Notes: generated by a model not told the origin, from the sequence alone. Positions 1-8,278 are shown, counted from the first letter of the stretch. The stretch is DNA of 64,000 bases from Leptotrichia wadei (GCF_007990545.2 NZ_AP019829.2:310001-374000), one strand, 5' to 3'. Numbers and translations: made by a program.

Positions 1-108
1 GATGTATGGGCTTTAGCAGATGAATACAAAGTAGATTTAAGAAATGCCGCTTATATGAAGAGTATTGAAAGAATTTCAAAAGCAATGAAATTAAGAGGAT
101 GGTATTAA
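1..108 (+). CDS. gdhA: Glutamate dehydrogenase, C-terminal end (partial)
   Basis: The window opens inside this gene; only the last 35 codons and the stop are present. The tail (AAYM-x-SI-x-RI-x-KAMK-x-RGW) matches the C-terminal helix of hexameric NAD(P)-dependent glutamate dehydrogenases, which interconvert glutamate with 2-oxoglutarate plus ammonium in the cytoplasm. Catabolic glutamate dehydrogenase is common in amino-acid-fermenting Fusobacteria. A strong intrinsic terminator follows. The family call rests on a short tail, so the cofactor preference cannot be judged. Confidence 0.72.
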   Translation, partial: DVWALADEYKVDLRNAAYMKSIERISKAMKLRGWY

Positions 109-153
109 TTTTTTAAGTTTTTGATAGTTTAATAGTAAGTTAAATATGAAAAT

Positions 154-200
154 AAAGAACCTGTTTCTATTTTTGTTAATTATAGAGCAGGTTCTTTTTT
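154..200 (+). terminator. Intrinsic terminator of gdhA
   Basis: A 10-bp stem (AAAGAACCTG / CAGGTTCTTT) with a loop of about 24 nt is followed by a T run. It lies 46 bases after the gdhA stop. Confidence 0.85.
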
Positions 201-358
201 ATTTATTGAATTAATATACTTAGAATAATTTAAATTCTATTCCTGAACTATCTAAATTAATAATTATTTCACTTAGAATCTGTTTATTTATATTAATTCG
301 CTGGATTAAGTTAGATAATTCTAGATAAATACGTAATTCTAAAAATACTTTTTATTAT

Positions 359-655
359 TTATTTAGAATACTTTTCAAATTCTTTATCAAGTAGTGCAGG
401 TGTAAATTCAGTTACCACAGTTTCAATTAGATTATTTTTATAATAAGGGTCTTCCTTTAATATTTCTTCAAGCTCTTCCCTTGTTACGTTATATGCCAAG
501 ATAAGTCCTCCTGTTGACGGATTTTGACGTCCTCCTGCAATAAATTTTCCAGCATCAATATTTTTTTGGATAAATGCAAAGTGATCTTGTCTAAATTTTC
601 CCACTTCTTTCAATGGCTTTGTATAAGTTGTAGCTACGATAAAAATTTGTTTCAT
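359..655 (-). CDS. YciI-like (YCII domain) protein
   Basis: A 98-residue protein made almost entirely of one YCII-type ferredoxin-like domain: an N-terminal strand (MKQIFIV), a His in the first helix (RQDHFAF), a glycine-rich turn (AGGRQNPSTGG), and the typical xDPYxxxNL segment near residues 70-77. YCII proteins are small dimeric cytoplasmic proteins; some are dehydrochlorinases or muconolactone-isomerase-like enzymes, but most have no assigned reaction. It is monocistronic and convergent with gdhA. No promoter was assigned. Confidence 0.75.
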   Translation of the reverse strand: MKQIFIVATTYTKPLKEVGKFRQDHFAFIQKNIDAGKFIAGGRQNPSTGGLILAYNVTREELEEILKEDPYYKNNLIETVVTEFTPALLDKEFEKYSK

Positions 656-809
656 AATTCTATTTTCCTTTCTAAATTATCTTTTATATTTTACAATATA
701 TTTTAGAATAATCAATAAAAATATTTTATTTGTTAGTAAAACTATAATAAATTTATTTAGTATAATTAATTTTGTAAACAAATATTTTTATATACAAAAT
801 AATCTAAAA

Positions 810-838
810 TTGAATTTTATCTGTGATTATGATATACT
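810..838 (+). promoter_or_regulatory. Sigma70 promoter for the acyl-activating fusion gene
   Basis: TTGAAT and TATACT are separated by exactly 17 bases, and the start codon lies 30 bases after the -10. AAGGAGG precedes the ATG. Confidence 0.7.
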
Positions 839-867
839 TAATTGAAATGTAAAAAAGGAGGAAAATT

Positions 868-3348
868 ATGTTTTTAGAAAGAACAGAAAGATTGGCGTTA
901 GTTGATTTTGAGAATAAACATATTAATTATATTGACTTGATAAATAATATAAAATATTTTTCTGAATATATAGTTGATTTAGGAAGTGAAAAATTTGGGC
1001 TGATTGTTATGGAAAATCGTCCAGAATGGATTTACAGTTTTTTTTCCGTATGGGATAAAAGATCTGCTGGAATTGCTATTGATTCCAACAGTAATCCAAA
1101 TGAAATTTTATACGTGCTGGAAGATTCACATCCAAATGTAATTTTTTGTTCAGATGAAACAGAAAAAAATGTTTTGGAAGCAGTTGAAAAATATAGCTTA
1201 AAAGGTAGCATAAAATTAGTAAATGTGGATAAAATTACTATTGAACAGGAAAAAATGGATGTTATAAAAAATATGCAATTTGAGCTGGATAATCCGACTG
1301 GAGATGAAACAGCCGCTATGCTTTATACTTCGGGAACAACAGGGAATCCAAAAGGAGTAATGCTGTCGTTTAATAATTTAAATACTGAAATGGAAGGAAT
1401 TTATGAAAAGGGAATATTTGATTATAGAGATCAGATTTTAGCAATATTGCCATTTCATCATGTTTTGCCTTTAACTGCGAGCGTGCTTTTGATGATGAAA
1501 TATCAGACATCAATCGTATTTGTAAAAAAAATTGCAAGTAAGGAAATATTTGAGGCACTTGAAAAAAATAGAGTAACTGCTATAATTGGAGTACCTAGAG
1601 TATTTAAGTTATTTTATGATGGGATAAAGCAGCAAATCGATGCAAAATTTATTACAAGATTTATTTATAAAATGATGAGTAGTGTAAAATCATTGAAAAT
1701 AAAAAGAAAAGTTTTTGCGAAAGTTCATAAAAAGTTTGGAGGTCACCTTGATTTTATCGTCGTTGGTGGAGCAAAGATGGACCCTGAAATTTCAAAATTT
1801 TATGAAACATTGGGATTTTATGCTTTGGAAGGTTATGGACTTACTGAAACTTCGCCAGTTATTGCTGTAAATTCAAAAAAAGAGCGAAAAATTGGAACTG
1901 TTGGGAAAAAGCTGTATAATGTGGATATAAAAATTGTAGATGAAGAATTGTGGGTTAAGGGACCAATTGTTATGAAGGGATATTACAATAAGCCTGAAAA
2001 GACAGCAGAAGTAATTACTGAAGATGGATGGTTCAAAACAGGAGATTTAGTGACAATTGATGAAGAGGGATTTGTTACAATTCGTGGAAGAAAAAATACG
2101 ATGATTGTCTTGTCAAATGGTAAGAATATTGATCCAGAAACGCTTGAAAATAGAGTAATTGCAAAAAGTAATGGCTTAATTAAGGAAATTGGGATTTTTA
2201 ATTATCAGAATAAACTGACTGCAATAATTGTTCCAGAATTGCTAGAATTTAGAAAACGTGGAATTACAAATACAAAGGCTTATATTAGAAATATTGTAGA
2301 AGATTATAATTTGAAGGCACATAATTATGAAAAGGTTCTCGATTATAAGTTATTTGAAGAAGAATTGCCAAAAACTCGGGTTGGGAAAATACGTAGATTT
2401 ATGTTGCCTGATTTATATGAAAAAAATGAAATTACAAAAAAAGAAAAAACACCTGAGCCAACAGATGAAGCATACAAAATATTAAAGGAATATGTCAAGA
2501 AAAATAAAGGAATTGAGCCACAGCCAGAAGAAAATCTGGAACTTGAAATTGGAATGGATTCACTTGATATTGTAGAATTTTTTGCATTTATTGAAAATAG
2601 TTTTGGAATTCAGCTAGATGAAGAAAAATTTGCTGAAATGCCAAATTTAAAATTATTATCTGAATATATTGACCAAAAAGCCACAAAATTTGAAGATAAC
2701 GATGTAGACTGGAAAAAAATTATTAGTGAGACAAAACCGATACAAGATAATAAAAAACGATGGGTAACAAGATTACTAAAAGTATTTCAGCCAATTGTTG
2801 ACTTATATTTCAGAGTAAGAAAAATTGATAAGAAAAAATTAACTAATGAGCCACAAATTTTTGTATCAAATCATCAAAGTTTTGTAGACCCTTTAATTTT
2901 AGGTTCATTATTTCCTAGAAAAATTGTTTTTAATACATTATTTTTAGCAATTGACTGGTATTTTAAAAAAGGTGTGATGAAATTACTTGTCTCAAACGGA
3001 AATGTCGTGTTAATTGATATTAATAAAAATATTAGAAAAAGTGTAGAAGAAATTGTAGGATATTTAAAAAGCGGGAAAAGTATTGTAATTTTTCCAGAAG
3101 GTGCAAGAACAAAAGATGGAAAAGTTGCTCATTTTAAGAAAGTATTCGCCATTATAGCAAAGGAATTAAATGTGGATATTCAATGTATTGGTATAAAAGG
3201 GGCATTTAAAGCATATTCAAGATATATGAAGTTTCCAAAACCGAAAAAAATAGAAGTAGCAGTATTGGAAAAATTTACACCAGAAGGAGCTTACGATGAA
3301 ATAACTCAAAAGGCAGAGAAAATTATAAAAGAATATGTTGAAAAATAA
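868..3348 (+). CDS. Fused acyl-ACP/acyl-CoA synthetase, acyl carrier protein and PlsC-type acyltransferase
   Basis: An 826-residue three-domain enzyme. Residues about 1-525 are an AMP-forming acyl-activating domain: P-loop YTSGTTGNPKG at 153-163, then GYGLTETSPV and FKTGDLV. Residues about 535-605 are an acyl carrier domain with the phosphopantetheine serine at 565 in the context GMDSLDI. Residues about 640-826 are a PlsC/LPLAT acyltransferase with NHQSFVD (668-674) and FPEGARTKDG (from 742). The domain set suggests that free fatty acids are activated, held on the internal carrier and transferred to a lysophospholipid or glycerol-phosphate acceptor at the inner membrane. E. coli Aas combines the two enzymes in the opposite order without an internal carrier. 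All signature residues are present, so the gene looks intact. Confidence 0.88.
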   Translation: MFLERTERLALVDFENKHINYIDLINNIKYFSEYIVDLGSEKFGLIVMENRPEWIYSFFSVWDKRSAGIAIDSNSNPNEILYVLEDSHPNVIFCSDETEKNVLEAVEKYSLKGSIKLVNVDKITIEQEKMDVIKNMQFELDNPTGDETAAMLYTSGTTGNPKGVMLSFNNLNTEMEGIYEKGIFDYRDQILAILPFHHVLPLTASVLLMMKYQTSIVFVKKIASKEIFEALEKNRVTAIIGVPRVFKLFYDGIKQQIDAKFITRFIYKMMSSVKSLKIKRKVFAKVHKKFGGHLDFIVVGGAKMDPEISKFYETLGFYALEGYGLTETSPVIAVNSKKERKIGTVGKKLYNVDIKIVDEELWVKGPIVMKGYYNKPEKTAEVITEDGWFKTGDLVTIDEEGFVTIRGRKNTMIVLSNGKNIDPETLENRVIAKSNGLIKEIGIFNYQNKLTAIIVPELLEFRKRGITNTKAYIRNIVEDYNLKAHNYEKVLDYKLFEEELPKTRVGKIRRFMLPDLYEKNEITKKEKTPEPTDEAYKILKEYVKKNKGIEPQPEENLELEIGMDSLDIVEFFAFIENSFGIQLDEEKFAEMPNLKLLSEYIDQKATKFEDNDVDWKKIISETKPIQDNKKRWVTRLLKVFQPIVDLYFRVRKIDKKKLTNEPQIFVSNHQSFVDPLILGSLFPRKIVFNTLFLAIDWYFKKGVMKLLVSNGNVVLIDINKNIRKSVEEIVGYLKSGKSIVIFPEGARTKDGKVAHFKKVFAIIAKELNVDIQCIGIKGAFKAYSRYMKFPKPKKIEVAVLEKFTPEGAYDEITQKAEKIIKEYVEK

Positions 3349-3415
3349 AAGATAGAAATAAATTATTTGAATAAATTTTTTTTTAAAATAGAAATTTAAT
3401 ATTATTATCAAAGAG

Positions 3416-3446
3416 CCGTCTCATAATTATGAGATGGTTTTTTTTA
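3416..3446 (+). terminator. Intrinsic terminator after the acyl-activating fusion
   Basis: A 9-bp stem (CCGTCTCAT / ATGAGATGG, with one G-T pair) and a 4-base loop are followed by eight T residues, 67 bases after the stop. A second, weaker hairpin (GACTGTTTTA / TAAGACAGTC) lies at about 3478-3510. Between it and the tRNA promoter I see nothing else. Confidence 0.85.
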
Positions 3447-3591
3447 GGACTAAACTTTTTTATAAAATTAAAAAAAGACTGTTTTAAAAAATTACTTTAT
3501 AAGACAGTCCTTTATTATTAAGCATTAAAATATAATATTATTTAATAAAAATATATTTTTTGAAGAAAATGTAAAAAAATAGAAAAAAGTG

Positions 3592-3620
3592 TTGACAATA
3601 TAATTTGAATATGATATACT
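3592..3620 (+). promoter_or_regulatory. Promoter of tRNA cluster 1
   Basis: TTGACA and TATACT with a 17-base spacer form a near-consensus sigma70 promoter 40 bases before the first tRNA. The second tRNA cluster has the same style of promoter. Confidence 0.85.
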
Positions 3621-3659
3621 AATTGAGTAGTTATAAATAAAAATAATAAAGTTGCCAAT

Positions 3660-3747
3660 GCCTTGGTGGCGAAATCGGTAGACGCACAGGACTTAAAATC
3701 CTGTGGGAATTTATCCCGTGCCGGTTCAAGTCCGGCCCGAGGCACCA
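3660..3747 (+). tRNA. tRNA-Leu (anticodon TAA)
   Basis: The acceptor stem GCCTTGG pairs with CCGAGGC (one T-G pair). The long variable arm is typical of class II tRNA, the anticodon loop is CTTAAAA, and CCA is encoded. Confidence 0.95.
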
Positions 3748-3763
3748 CGAAAAAATATATTAT

Positions 3764-3839
3764 GCGGGAGTAGCTCAGTTGGTAGAGCGTCAGCCTTCCA
3801 AGCTGAATGTCGCGAGTTCGACCCTCGTCTCCCGCTCCA
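3764..3839 (+). tRNA. tRNA-Gly (anticodon TCC)
   Basis: The acceptor is GCGGGAG / CTCCCGC, the anticodon loop is CTTCCAA, and CCA is encoded. An identical gene lies at 45556-45631. Confidence 0.95.
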
Positions 3840-3845
3840 AAATAT

Positions 3846-3921
3846 GAGCCATTAGCTCAGTCGGTAGAGCACTTGACTTTTAATCAAGGTGTCACTGGTT
3901 CGATCCCAGTATGGCTCACCA
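3846..3921 (+). tRNA. tRNA-Lys (anticodon TTT)
   Basis: The acceptor is GAGCCAT / ATGGCTC, the anticodon loop is CTTTTAA, and CCA is encoded. An identical gene lies at 45747-45822. Confidence 0.95.
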
Positions 3922-3936
3922 TTTAAATAACCATAT

Positions 3937-4013
3937 GTGCCTGTAGCTCAGTTGGATAGAGCAACGGCCTTCTAAGCCGTGGGCCAGGAGTTCGAATCTC
4001 TTCAGGCACGCCA
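3937..4013 (+). tRNA. tRNA-Arg (anticodon TCT)
   Basis: The acceptor is GTGCCTG / CAGGCAC, the anticodon loop is CTTCTAA, the discriminator base is G, and CCA is encoded. Confidence 0.95.
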
Positions 4014-4016
4014 TAT

Positions 4017-4093
4017 GGATCCATAGCTCAGCTGGTTAGAGCACTCGGCTCATAACCGAGCGGTCGCTGGTTCAAGTCCAGCTGGATCCACCA
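4017..4093 (+). tRNA. tRNA with CAT anticodon (elongator Met, or Ile2)
   Basis: The acceptor is GGATCCA / TGGATCC, the anticodon loop is CTCATAA, and CCA is encoded. The fully paired first acceptor base argues against the initiator. Elongator Met and lysidine-modified Ile cannot be separated by eye. Confidence 0.9.
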
Positions 4094-4104
4094 TTTGAAT
4101 TTAT

Positions 4105-4179
4105 GCGGCCTTCGTCTAGTGGTTAGGACTCCAGGTTTTCATCCTGGCAACAGGGGTTCGATCCCCCTAGGCCGTACCA
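4105..4179 (+). tRNA. tRNA-Glu (anticodon TTC)
   Basis: The acceptor is GCGGCCT / AGGCCGT with a terminal G-T pair. The anticodon loop is TTTTCAT and CCA is encoded. Confidence 0.94.
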
Positions 4180-4259
4180 TTTATTCTTTTAGAACCATAA
4201 TTTAAAATTGTGGTATTTTTTTTAAAAAGTTTATAATATTAATATTTTAATAGAGTTGT

Positions 4260-4346
4260 GGGTGGATGTCCGAACGGCTAAGGGACCGGTCTTGAAAACC
4301 GGCGAAATCGCAAGATGTCTGGGTTCGAATCCCAGTTCACCCGCCA
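4260..4346 (+). tRNA. tRNA-Ser (anticodon TGA)
   Basis: The acceptor is GGGTGGA / TTCACCC, there is a class II variable arm, the anticodon loop is CTTGAAA, and CCA is encoded. An 80-base AT-rich spacer separates it from the Glu gene. Confidence 0.94.
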
Positions 4347-4350
4347 TTAT

Positions 4351-4426
4351 GCCCAGATAGCTCAGTCGGTAGAGCAAGGGACTGAAAATCCCTGTGTCCG
4401 TGGTTCGATTCCGCGTCTGGGCACCA
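4351..4426 (+). tRNA. tRNA-Phe (anticodon GAA)
   Basis: The acceptor is GCCCAGA / TCTGGGC, the anticodon loop is CTGAAAA, and CCA is encoded. It is the last tRNA before the integrase module, so it is the natural candidate for the integration target. Confidence 0.95.
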
Positions 4427-4452
4427 TTAGAATAGCTAAAAATGTGATATAT

Positions 4453-4489
4453 AGTGCAAATCAGTGTTTATGCTGAATTGCACTTTTTT
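4453..4489 (+). terminator. Terminator of tRNA cluster 1
   Basis: A stem AGTGCAA..TCAG / CTGA..TTGCACT with a short loop is followed by a T run. Confidence 0.88.
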
Positions 4490-4562
4490 CTTTTATTTAT
4501 AGTACTTTGCAGTTTTATCCTGTCTTAATCTGTTTCTATTTATTTCAACACATTAAAAATTT

Positions 4563-4595
4563 ATTGGCAACTTACTGGCAACTTATTGGCAACTA
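4563..4595. repeat. Three 11-bp direct repeats next to the integrase (candidate arm-type sites)
   Basis: Units ATTGGCAACTT, ACTGGCAACTT and ATTGGCAACTA run head to tail with an 11-bp period, immediately before the integrase stop codon. Short tandem direct repeats between an attachment site and an integrase gene are typical arm-type binding sites of tyrosine integrases. The assignment is inferred from position. Confidence 0.6.
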
Positions 4596-4597
4596 TT

Positions 4598-5617
4598 TTA
4601 ATAGACTAATTTATTTATAACATCTCTTAATTCTTTGATAGTCCAATGAGTGTATACACCATCTGTAATGTCTTTTTCCTTATGTCCAACAATTTTTTTT
4701 ATTTTTGAAGCTGATTCATTTTTTAAACGTCGCATTTTAGTTATGAATGTATGCCTAATTGAATGTAAATTACCCGAAGTATTGTATTCTGAAAGAATTT
4801 TATCAAATTGATACTTTAAAGAATCATATTGTTCTTTAAACAAATACTTGTCATCATTCATAAATTTTTTTATAATAGGAAAAATTAAATGATGAATAGG
4901 AATTTGCCTATTCATTCCGGCTTCGGTTTTTGATCCTGTTACAAAGTATCGCTCTTTTAAGTTAATATTTTTATTTTCTATTCTAAGTAGATCTGCACTT
5001 CTCATTCCAGAATAGAATAACATCAAAATCATAGCACTATACCTATCTTTAGTATTTTCATATCTTTTCCATAAAAGTCTTACAAAATTATCTTCAAACA
5101 CTACTCTTTCAACAGTTTTGGTAATTTGTGATGAAGATTCTAAATATAGTGGGATATTTTCTGATACAATTTTATTCTTTATTGCATCTACATATATTGA
5201 TTTTAAAACTGTAAGAGCTGCTTTTCCTTTATTTTTAGCATACTTATCAAGTCTTGTCTGATAATCTTTATAATCAAGAAATATAAATTTATATTCTAGT
5301 ATATCTTCAAATATACTTTTGAAATCAGTAGAATATCTGTAAAATGTTTCTTCTGTTTTTATATTTTTAACGTGATTTGATTCAGTCCAGCGATTAAATA
5401 AATCAATTAATTTTAAATCGGCATAATCAACATTTAAATTTCTTGAATTAAATTCAAAAAGTATTTTTTTGGCTTCTTTTAAGGTTTCAGCACTTCCTAT
5501 AATAGGTCTTTTATATTTCCCTTCTTCTGTTAAATAAGCAGCTGCTCGTACAATATATGGCTTTCTTGATTTCCCTTTCTTCTTAAAAATACTTCCTGTT
5601 CCGTTAGGATTTCTCAT
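4598..5617 (-). CDS. int: Tyrosine recombinase (phage/ICE-type integrase)
   Basis: A 339-residue integrase. Residues about 1-60 form an arm-binding N-terminal domain, 65-165 a SAM-like core-binding domain, and 170-335 the catalytic domain. The catalytic residues are visible: R206 (SGMRSADLL), K230 (TGSKTEAG), H285 and R288 (HSIRHTF), H312 (GHKEK) and the nucleophile Y322 (VYTHW). It is therefore likely to be active. It starts 2 bases after the stop of the upstream hypothetical gene, so the two are probably co-transcribed. Its 3' end faces the tRNA-Phe gene across three direct repeats, the usual geometry for site-specific integration at a tRNA. Confidence 0.92.
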   Translation of the reverse strand: MRNPNGTGSIFKKKGKSRKPYIVRAAAYLTEEGKYKRPIIGSAETLKEAKKILFEFNSRNLNVDYADLKLIDLFNRWTESNHVKNIKTEETFYRYSTDFKSIFEDILEYKFIFLDYKDYQTRLDKYAKNKGKAALTVLKSIYVDAIKNKIVSENIPLYLESSSQITKTVERVVFEDNFVRLLWKRYENTKDRYSAMILMLFYSGMRSADLLRIENKNINLKERYFVTGSKTEAGMNRQIPIHHLIFPIIKKFMNDDKYLFKEQYDSLKYQFDKILSEYNTSGNLHSIRHTFITKMRRLKNESASKIKKIVGHKEKDITDGVYTHWTIKELRDVINKLVY

Positions 5618-5619
5618 TG

Positions 5620-5994
5620 TTAAACACCTGCCTTGCTTGAAAGTGTTTTTAATAATAAAGAAATACTTTCAGATTTAAATTTTTTATTTTCAATGATGTT
5701 CCACACTTGAAGATGATAAATTAAATTATTTTTGTTTAATTTAAATTCAAAGAAAGTATTTTTTCCGTAACTTTGATTACCATAAATTAGAATATAAAAA
5801 TTGAGCCATTTCAATTCTTCAAAATTTAAATTTTGATACAGAATAACATAAATTTTTTGATTGTGAAAAATAATTCTAGCTTCTCTTTTTTCATTTGTAT
5901 TGAAATCATTTATAATTTCAACTTTATCATGCATAACTTTAAACACCTCTTTTCTGCCAGTGTTTTCAGTTACTTTTTTAAAATTTCTTTCCAT
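5620..5994 (-). CDS. Hypothetical protein of the integrase module
   Basis: A 124-residue protein with no recognised motif; alternating charged and aromatic residues suggest a small soluble alpha/beta fold. A clear AGGAGG-type site precedes the ATG. It sits between the XRE repressor and the integrase with a 2-base gap to int. In this position it could be an excisionase-like or regulatory accessory protein, but it shows no HTH of the Xis type, so no function is assigned. Confidence 0.6.
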   Translation of the reverse strand: MERNFKKVTENTGRKEVFKVMHDKVEIINDFNTNEKREARIIFHNQKIYVILYQNLNFEELKWLNFYILIYGNQSYGKNTFFEFKLNKNNLIYHLQVWNIIENKKFKSESISLLLKTLSSKAGV

Positions 5995-6044
5995 AAGAAA
6001 TCCTCCTTGTATAATATATTTATACAGAGTAGAATTTCTTAAAG

Positions 6045-6407
6045 TTATTCAATATTTTTTATGATAAATTTATAGTATTTTTTTAAAAATTTTTTTATTT
6101 CCTCACTATCTATTGACAGGGACTCTAATAATTGTTTATTTACAAGCATTATTGCATTAATATCTTCAATGTTATGTATATTTTCATTATGAGATTTTAT
6201 ATTTTTATCATTATCTAAAAGAAAATAATTGGGATCTTTTTTATAAATTTTAGATAATAGTAGTATTTTGTCTGAAGGAATATTCTTTATCTTTTCTGTT
6301 TCATAGTCGTGTAAAGTAATTCTATGTAAACCAGTTAATTCAGATAGTTCATTCAAGGTATATCCCTGTTTTTCTCTTTCGAATTTTAATTTTTCATGTA
6401 GTTTCAT
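6045..6407 (-). CDS. XRE-family transcriptional regulator (element repressor)
   Basis: A 120-residue protein. Residues about 5-60 are a Cro/C1-type helix-turn-helix (KLKFEREKQGYTLNELSELTG, then LHRITLHDYE). The C-terminal half is helical and polar and lacks a LexA-like peptidase, so it is not obviously cleavable. It lies upstream of the hypothetical and integrase genes on the same strand and is the likely regulator of this module. The genes that would normally be divergent from it are missing: the sequence breaks into an unrelated fragment about 40 bases upstream. Confidence 0.82.
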   Translation of the reverse strand: MKLHEKLKFEREKQGYTLNELSELTGLHRITLHDYETEKIKNIPSDKILLLSKIYKKDPNYFLLDNDKNIKSHNENIHNIEDINAIMLVNKQLLESLSIDSEEIKKFLKKYYKFIIKNIE

Positions 6408-6446
6408 TTGTCCTCCCGACTAAAAAAATTATAATAGCTTCTCTAA

Positions 6447-7079
6447 TTTTATACGGGCAAGGCGGGATTAAATGGCTCACAGCTTGGGAATTTTACTGGA
6501 AATGTTGTTAGTGCAGGAGGCTCAGCCGTAGGAGGGATTACATCTTTATTGGGAAGTGCGGCAGTTGGCGGACTAGGTGCGGCAGTTGGTGCAGTTGTTG
6601 GCGGAGTGTCTACTGGAGGAGCAGGAGCAATAGCAGGTATGAAGACAGGAGCGAAAATAGGCTCTAAAATAGGGAAATATCCTGGAAATCTGACTGCTTC
6701 GGCTGCTGAAAATGCAGGAAAGGCAATAAAAGTAATGACAATGAACTTTGATCCGATTGCTTCAGGCGGAAAAGTAAAAAATATGGCCAGTGATGGAATT
6801 AAAAAATTTATGGGCAATAAAAAAAATGATACGAAAGATACCGAAGAAAATAAATCAGGAAATGCGGATAGAACAGCTGATACAAAAGAGGCTGAAGAAA
6901 AAATAAGAAGTGATAATAGCAAGAATGCCTCAAATAAGGATTTTCAAAAACAGACAAACGAAGGAAATAAAGACACGCAAAAACATTCAGAAAATACAAA
7001 AACAAAAGACACTAAGAACAGTAATAACGAGACTTTTGCAGAATCTGAAATGAGGAGAGAAAAGGACAGCAAGAAATAA
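6447..7079 (+). pseudogene. C-terminal fragment of a large Gly/Ala-rich protein (possibly conjugal-transfer or secretion-related)
   Basis: The frame is open from 6447 without any start codon or ribosome site; three stops lie just upstream. It begins with a Gly/Ser/Ala-rich stretch, continues through a membrane-like Gly/Ala segment (repeated GG and AG pairs, residues about 25-60), and ends in a highly charged, Lys/Asn/Asp-rich tail of about 80 residues. Such a hydrophobic Gly/Ala block with a charged low-complexity tail occurs at the C-terminus of TrbL/VirB6-like conjugation proteins, but this is a weak resemblance. It is best read as a gene cut at the junction with the repressor module. Confidence 0.5.
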
Positions 7080-7132
7080 AATATGTAAGGACAATGACAA
7101 TAGAATATTAATCTAGTCTTAAAAAATTCAGA

Positions 7133-7160
7133 TTGAAAAAACTATTAGATATGATATAAT
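7133..7160 (+). promoter_or_regulatory. Promoter for the small GNAT-associated pair
   Basis: TTGAAA and TATAAT with a 16-base spacer, 39 bases before the ATG at 7199. Confidence 0.6.
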
Positions 7161-7198
7161 ATTATTGTAAAAATAGAAATTTAAAAGATGTGATAAGA

Positions 7199-7384
7199 AT
7201 GGCAACTTCAAGTTTTACAACAGAATTAAAATTTGATACAGAGGAAAAAGTTTCATTATTTTTAGAAGCTATTGAAAATGCAAAAAATAATAAACCGCTA
7301 GATATAGATGTAGAATATGAATTTATTAAGGGGAATGATATTAAAAAATTTTTTGAAGAAACTTCTGAAAAGAAAGGAGAATAA
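7199..7384 (+). CDS. Small protein paired with a GNAT gene (candidate antitoxin)
   Basis: A 61-residue acidic protein starting at ATG 7199 (an earlier in-frame start at 7190 lacks a ribosome site). The N-terminus (ATSSFTTELKF) and the helical middle are typical of short proteins encoded immediately upstream of GNAT acetyltransferases in Firmicutes and Fusobacteria, where such pairs are often predicted toxin-antitoxin modules. Its stop codon overlaps the start of the next gene (TAATG), which indicates translational coupling. Function is inferred from this arrangement. Confidence 0.6.
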   Translation: MATSSFTTELKFDTEEKVSLFLEAIENAKNNKPLDIDVEYEFIKGNDIKKFFEETSEKKGE

Positions 7385-7602
7385 TGAAATTTACTACGTT
7401 TTCTTTAACAGGAAATAAAATTTTAAAAATTGCGTATGAGTTATTGTTAGAAATTAGACAGAAAATTAGAGTAAAATTTATTTGGCTTGAATGTCAAAAT
7501 AATGAAAAAATTTTGAATTTTTATCAAAATTTTGGATTTTCTAAAATAGATAATTTTATTTCTGAAAGTGGCTATAATGTAATGATAATGGAATTAAAAT
7601 AG
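7384..7602 (+). pseudogene. GNAT acetyltransferase remnant (internal deletion)
   Basis: The 72-residue product keeps a GNAT-like N-terminal start and then jumps directly to the C-terminal part of the fold: FIWLECQNNEKILNFYQNFGF, the usual beta5-alpha4 segment. The acetyl-CoA binding V/I-x-x-x-Q/RxxGxG/A loop and the first three strands are missing. A full GNAT would be about 150-170 residues. The toxin half of this apparent pair is therefore probably inactive while the partner gene remains intact. Confidence 0.65.
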
Positions 7603-7625
7603 TTATCATAAAGAATAGGAGAATA

Positions 7626-8071
7626 ATGAAATTATATGAAAGAATAATACCAAAAACTTCTTCAACAAGTTATATATCTGGATGGGAAGCATTGAATATT
7701 CCTGATGAAAATAGAAATACTGCTGACTGGCATCCAAGGACTTATTTATTTTCTTATGATAAAGACAAGGCAATAAATCTGTATAACACGACAAATGTTT
7801 TAGGAAATTCTGGAATAAAGAAAAGAATAATAATTATCTAAACAAAAGGGAAGTGTATATTGCTAATTTTCCAAGAGCAATTGCAGATTTGGTATTAACA
7901 ATGAAAGATTACCAGTTATCTTCGCTTCATAACTGTTGCAATGATTTTTTAAATGAGGATGAAACAGAACATCTTTATCAATATCTTAGAAGTATAAAGG
8001 ATAATCCAAGAGTGGATGAGTTTCTTAAATATGAATTTACTGTAAGATATTTTAATGATAAAAAATTATAA
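7626..8071 (+). pseudogene. Hypothetical protein gene with a one-base frameshift
   Basis: Two consecutive reading frames make one protein when joined at about 7822-7828. Frame one gives the N-terminal part ending at GNSGIKK; the -1 frame continues as NNNYLNKREVYIANFPRAIA to the stop at 8071. Together they encode about 148 residues with no motif I recognise. The shift corresponds to the loss of one base in an A-rich stretch. It follows the GNAT pair by 23 bases and could belong to the same small module. Confidence 0.6.
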
Positions 8072-8278
8072 TTGAATATTGTAAAAATAAAAATTTATAA
8101 AGAGATGAAATGTCGCAATTAATATTGCAATTTATGATATTTTAGAATGTAACTTATTTAGATTAAATAATTTTTAAGTGTTGCCCTTTTCTTTTTTTTG
8201 TTGTATATTATAGTATGTTTTATTGTTTCTTTTTTTTGGATTTAATCGTTTTTTGTTTACTAAGAAAGGAAAAAATTT

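Noticed and set aside
3542-3748. 68-codon minus-strand frame over the first tRNA-Leu
   Set aside because: It is antisense to a clear tRNA gene and its promoter and has no ribosome site.
4562-4595. The three 11-bp repeats as a CRISPR array
   Set aside because: They are head to tail without spacers and too short; they fit integrase arm sites better.
6449-6922. 157-codon minus-strand frame opposite the Gly/Ala-rich fragment
   Set aside because: It is the mirror of a low-complexity Gly/Ala coding stretch, giving Pro/Ser/Phe-rich nonsense.
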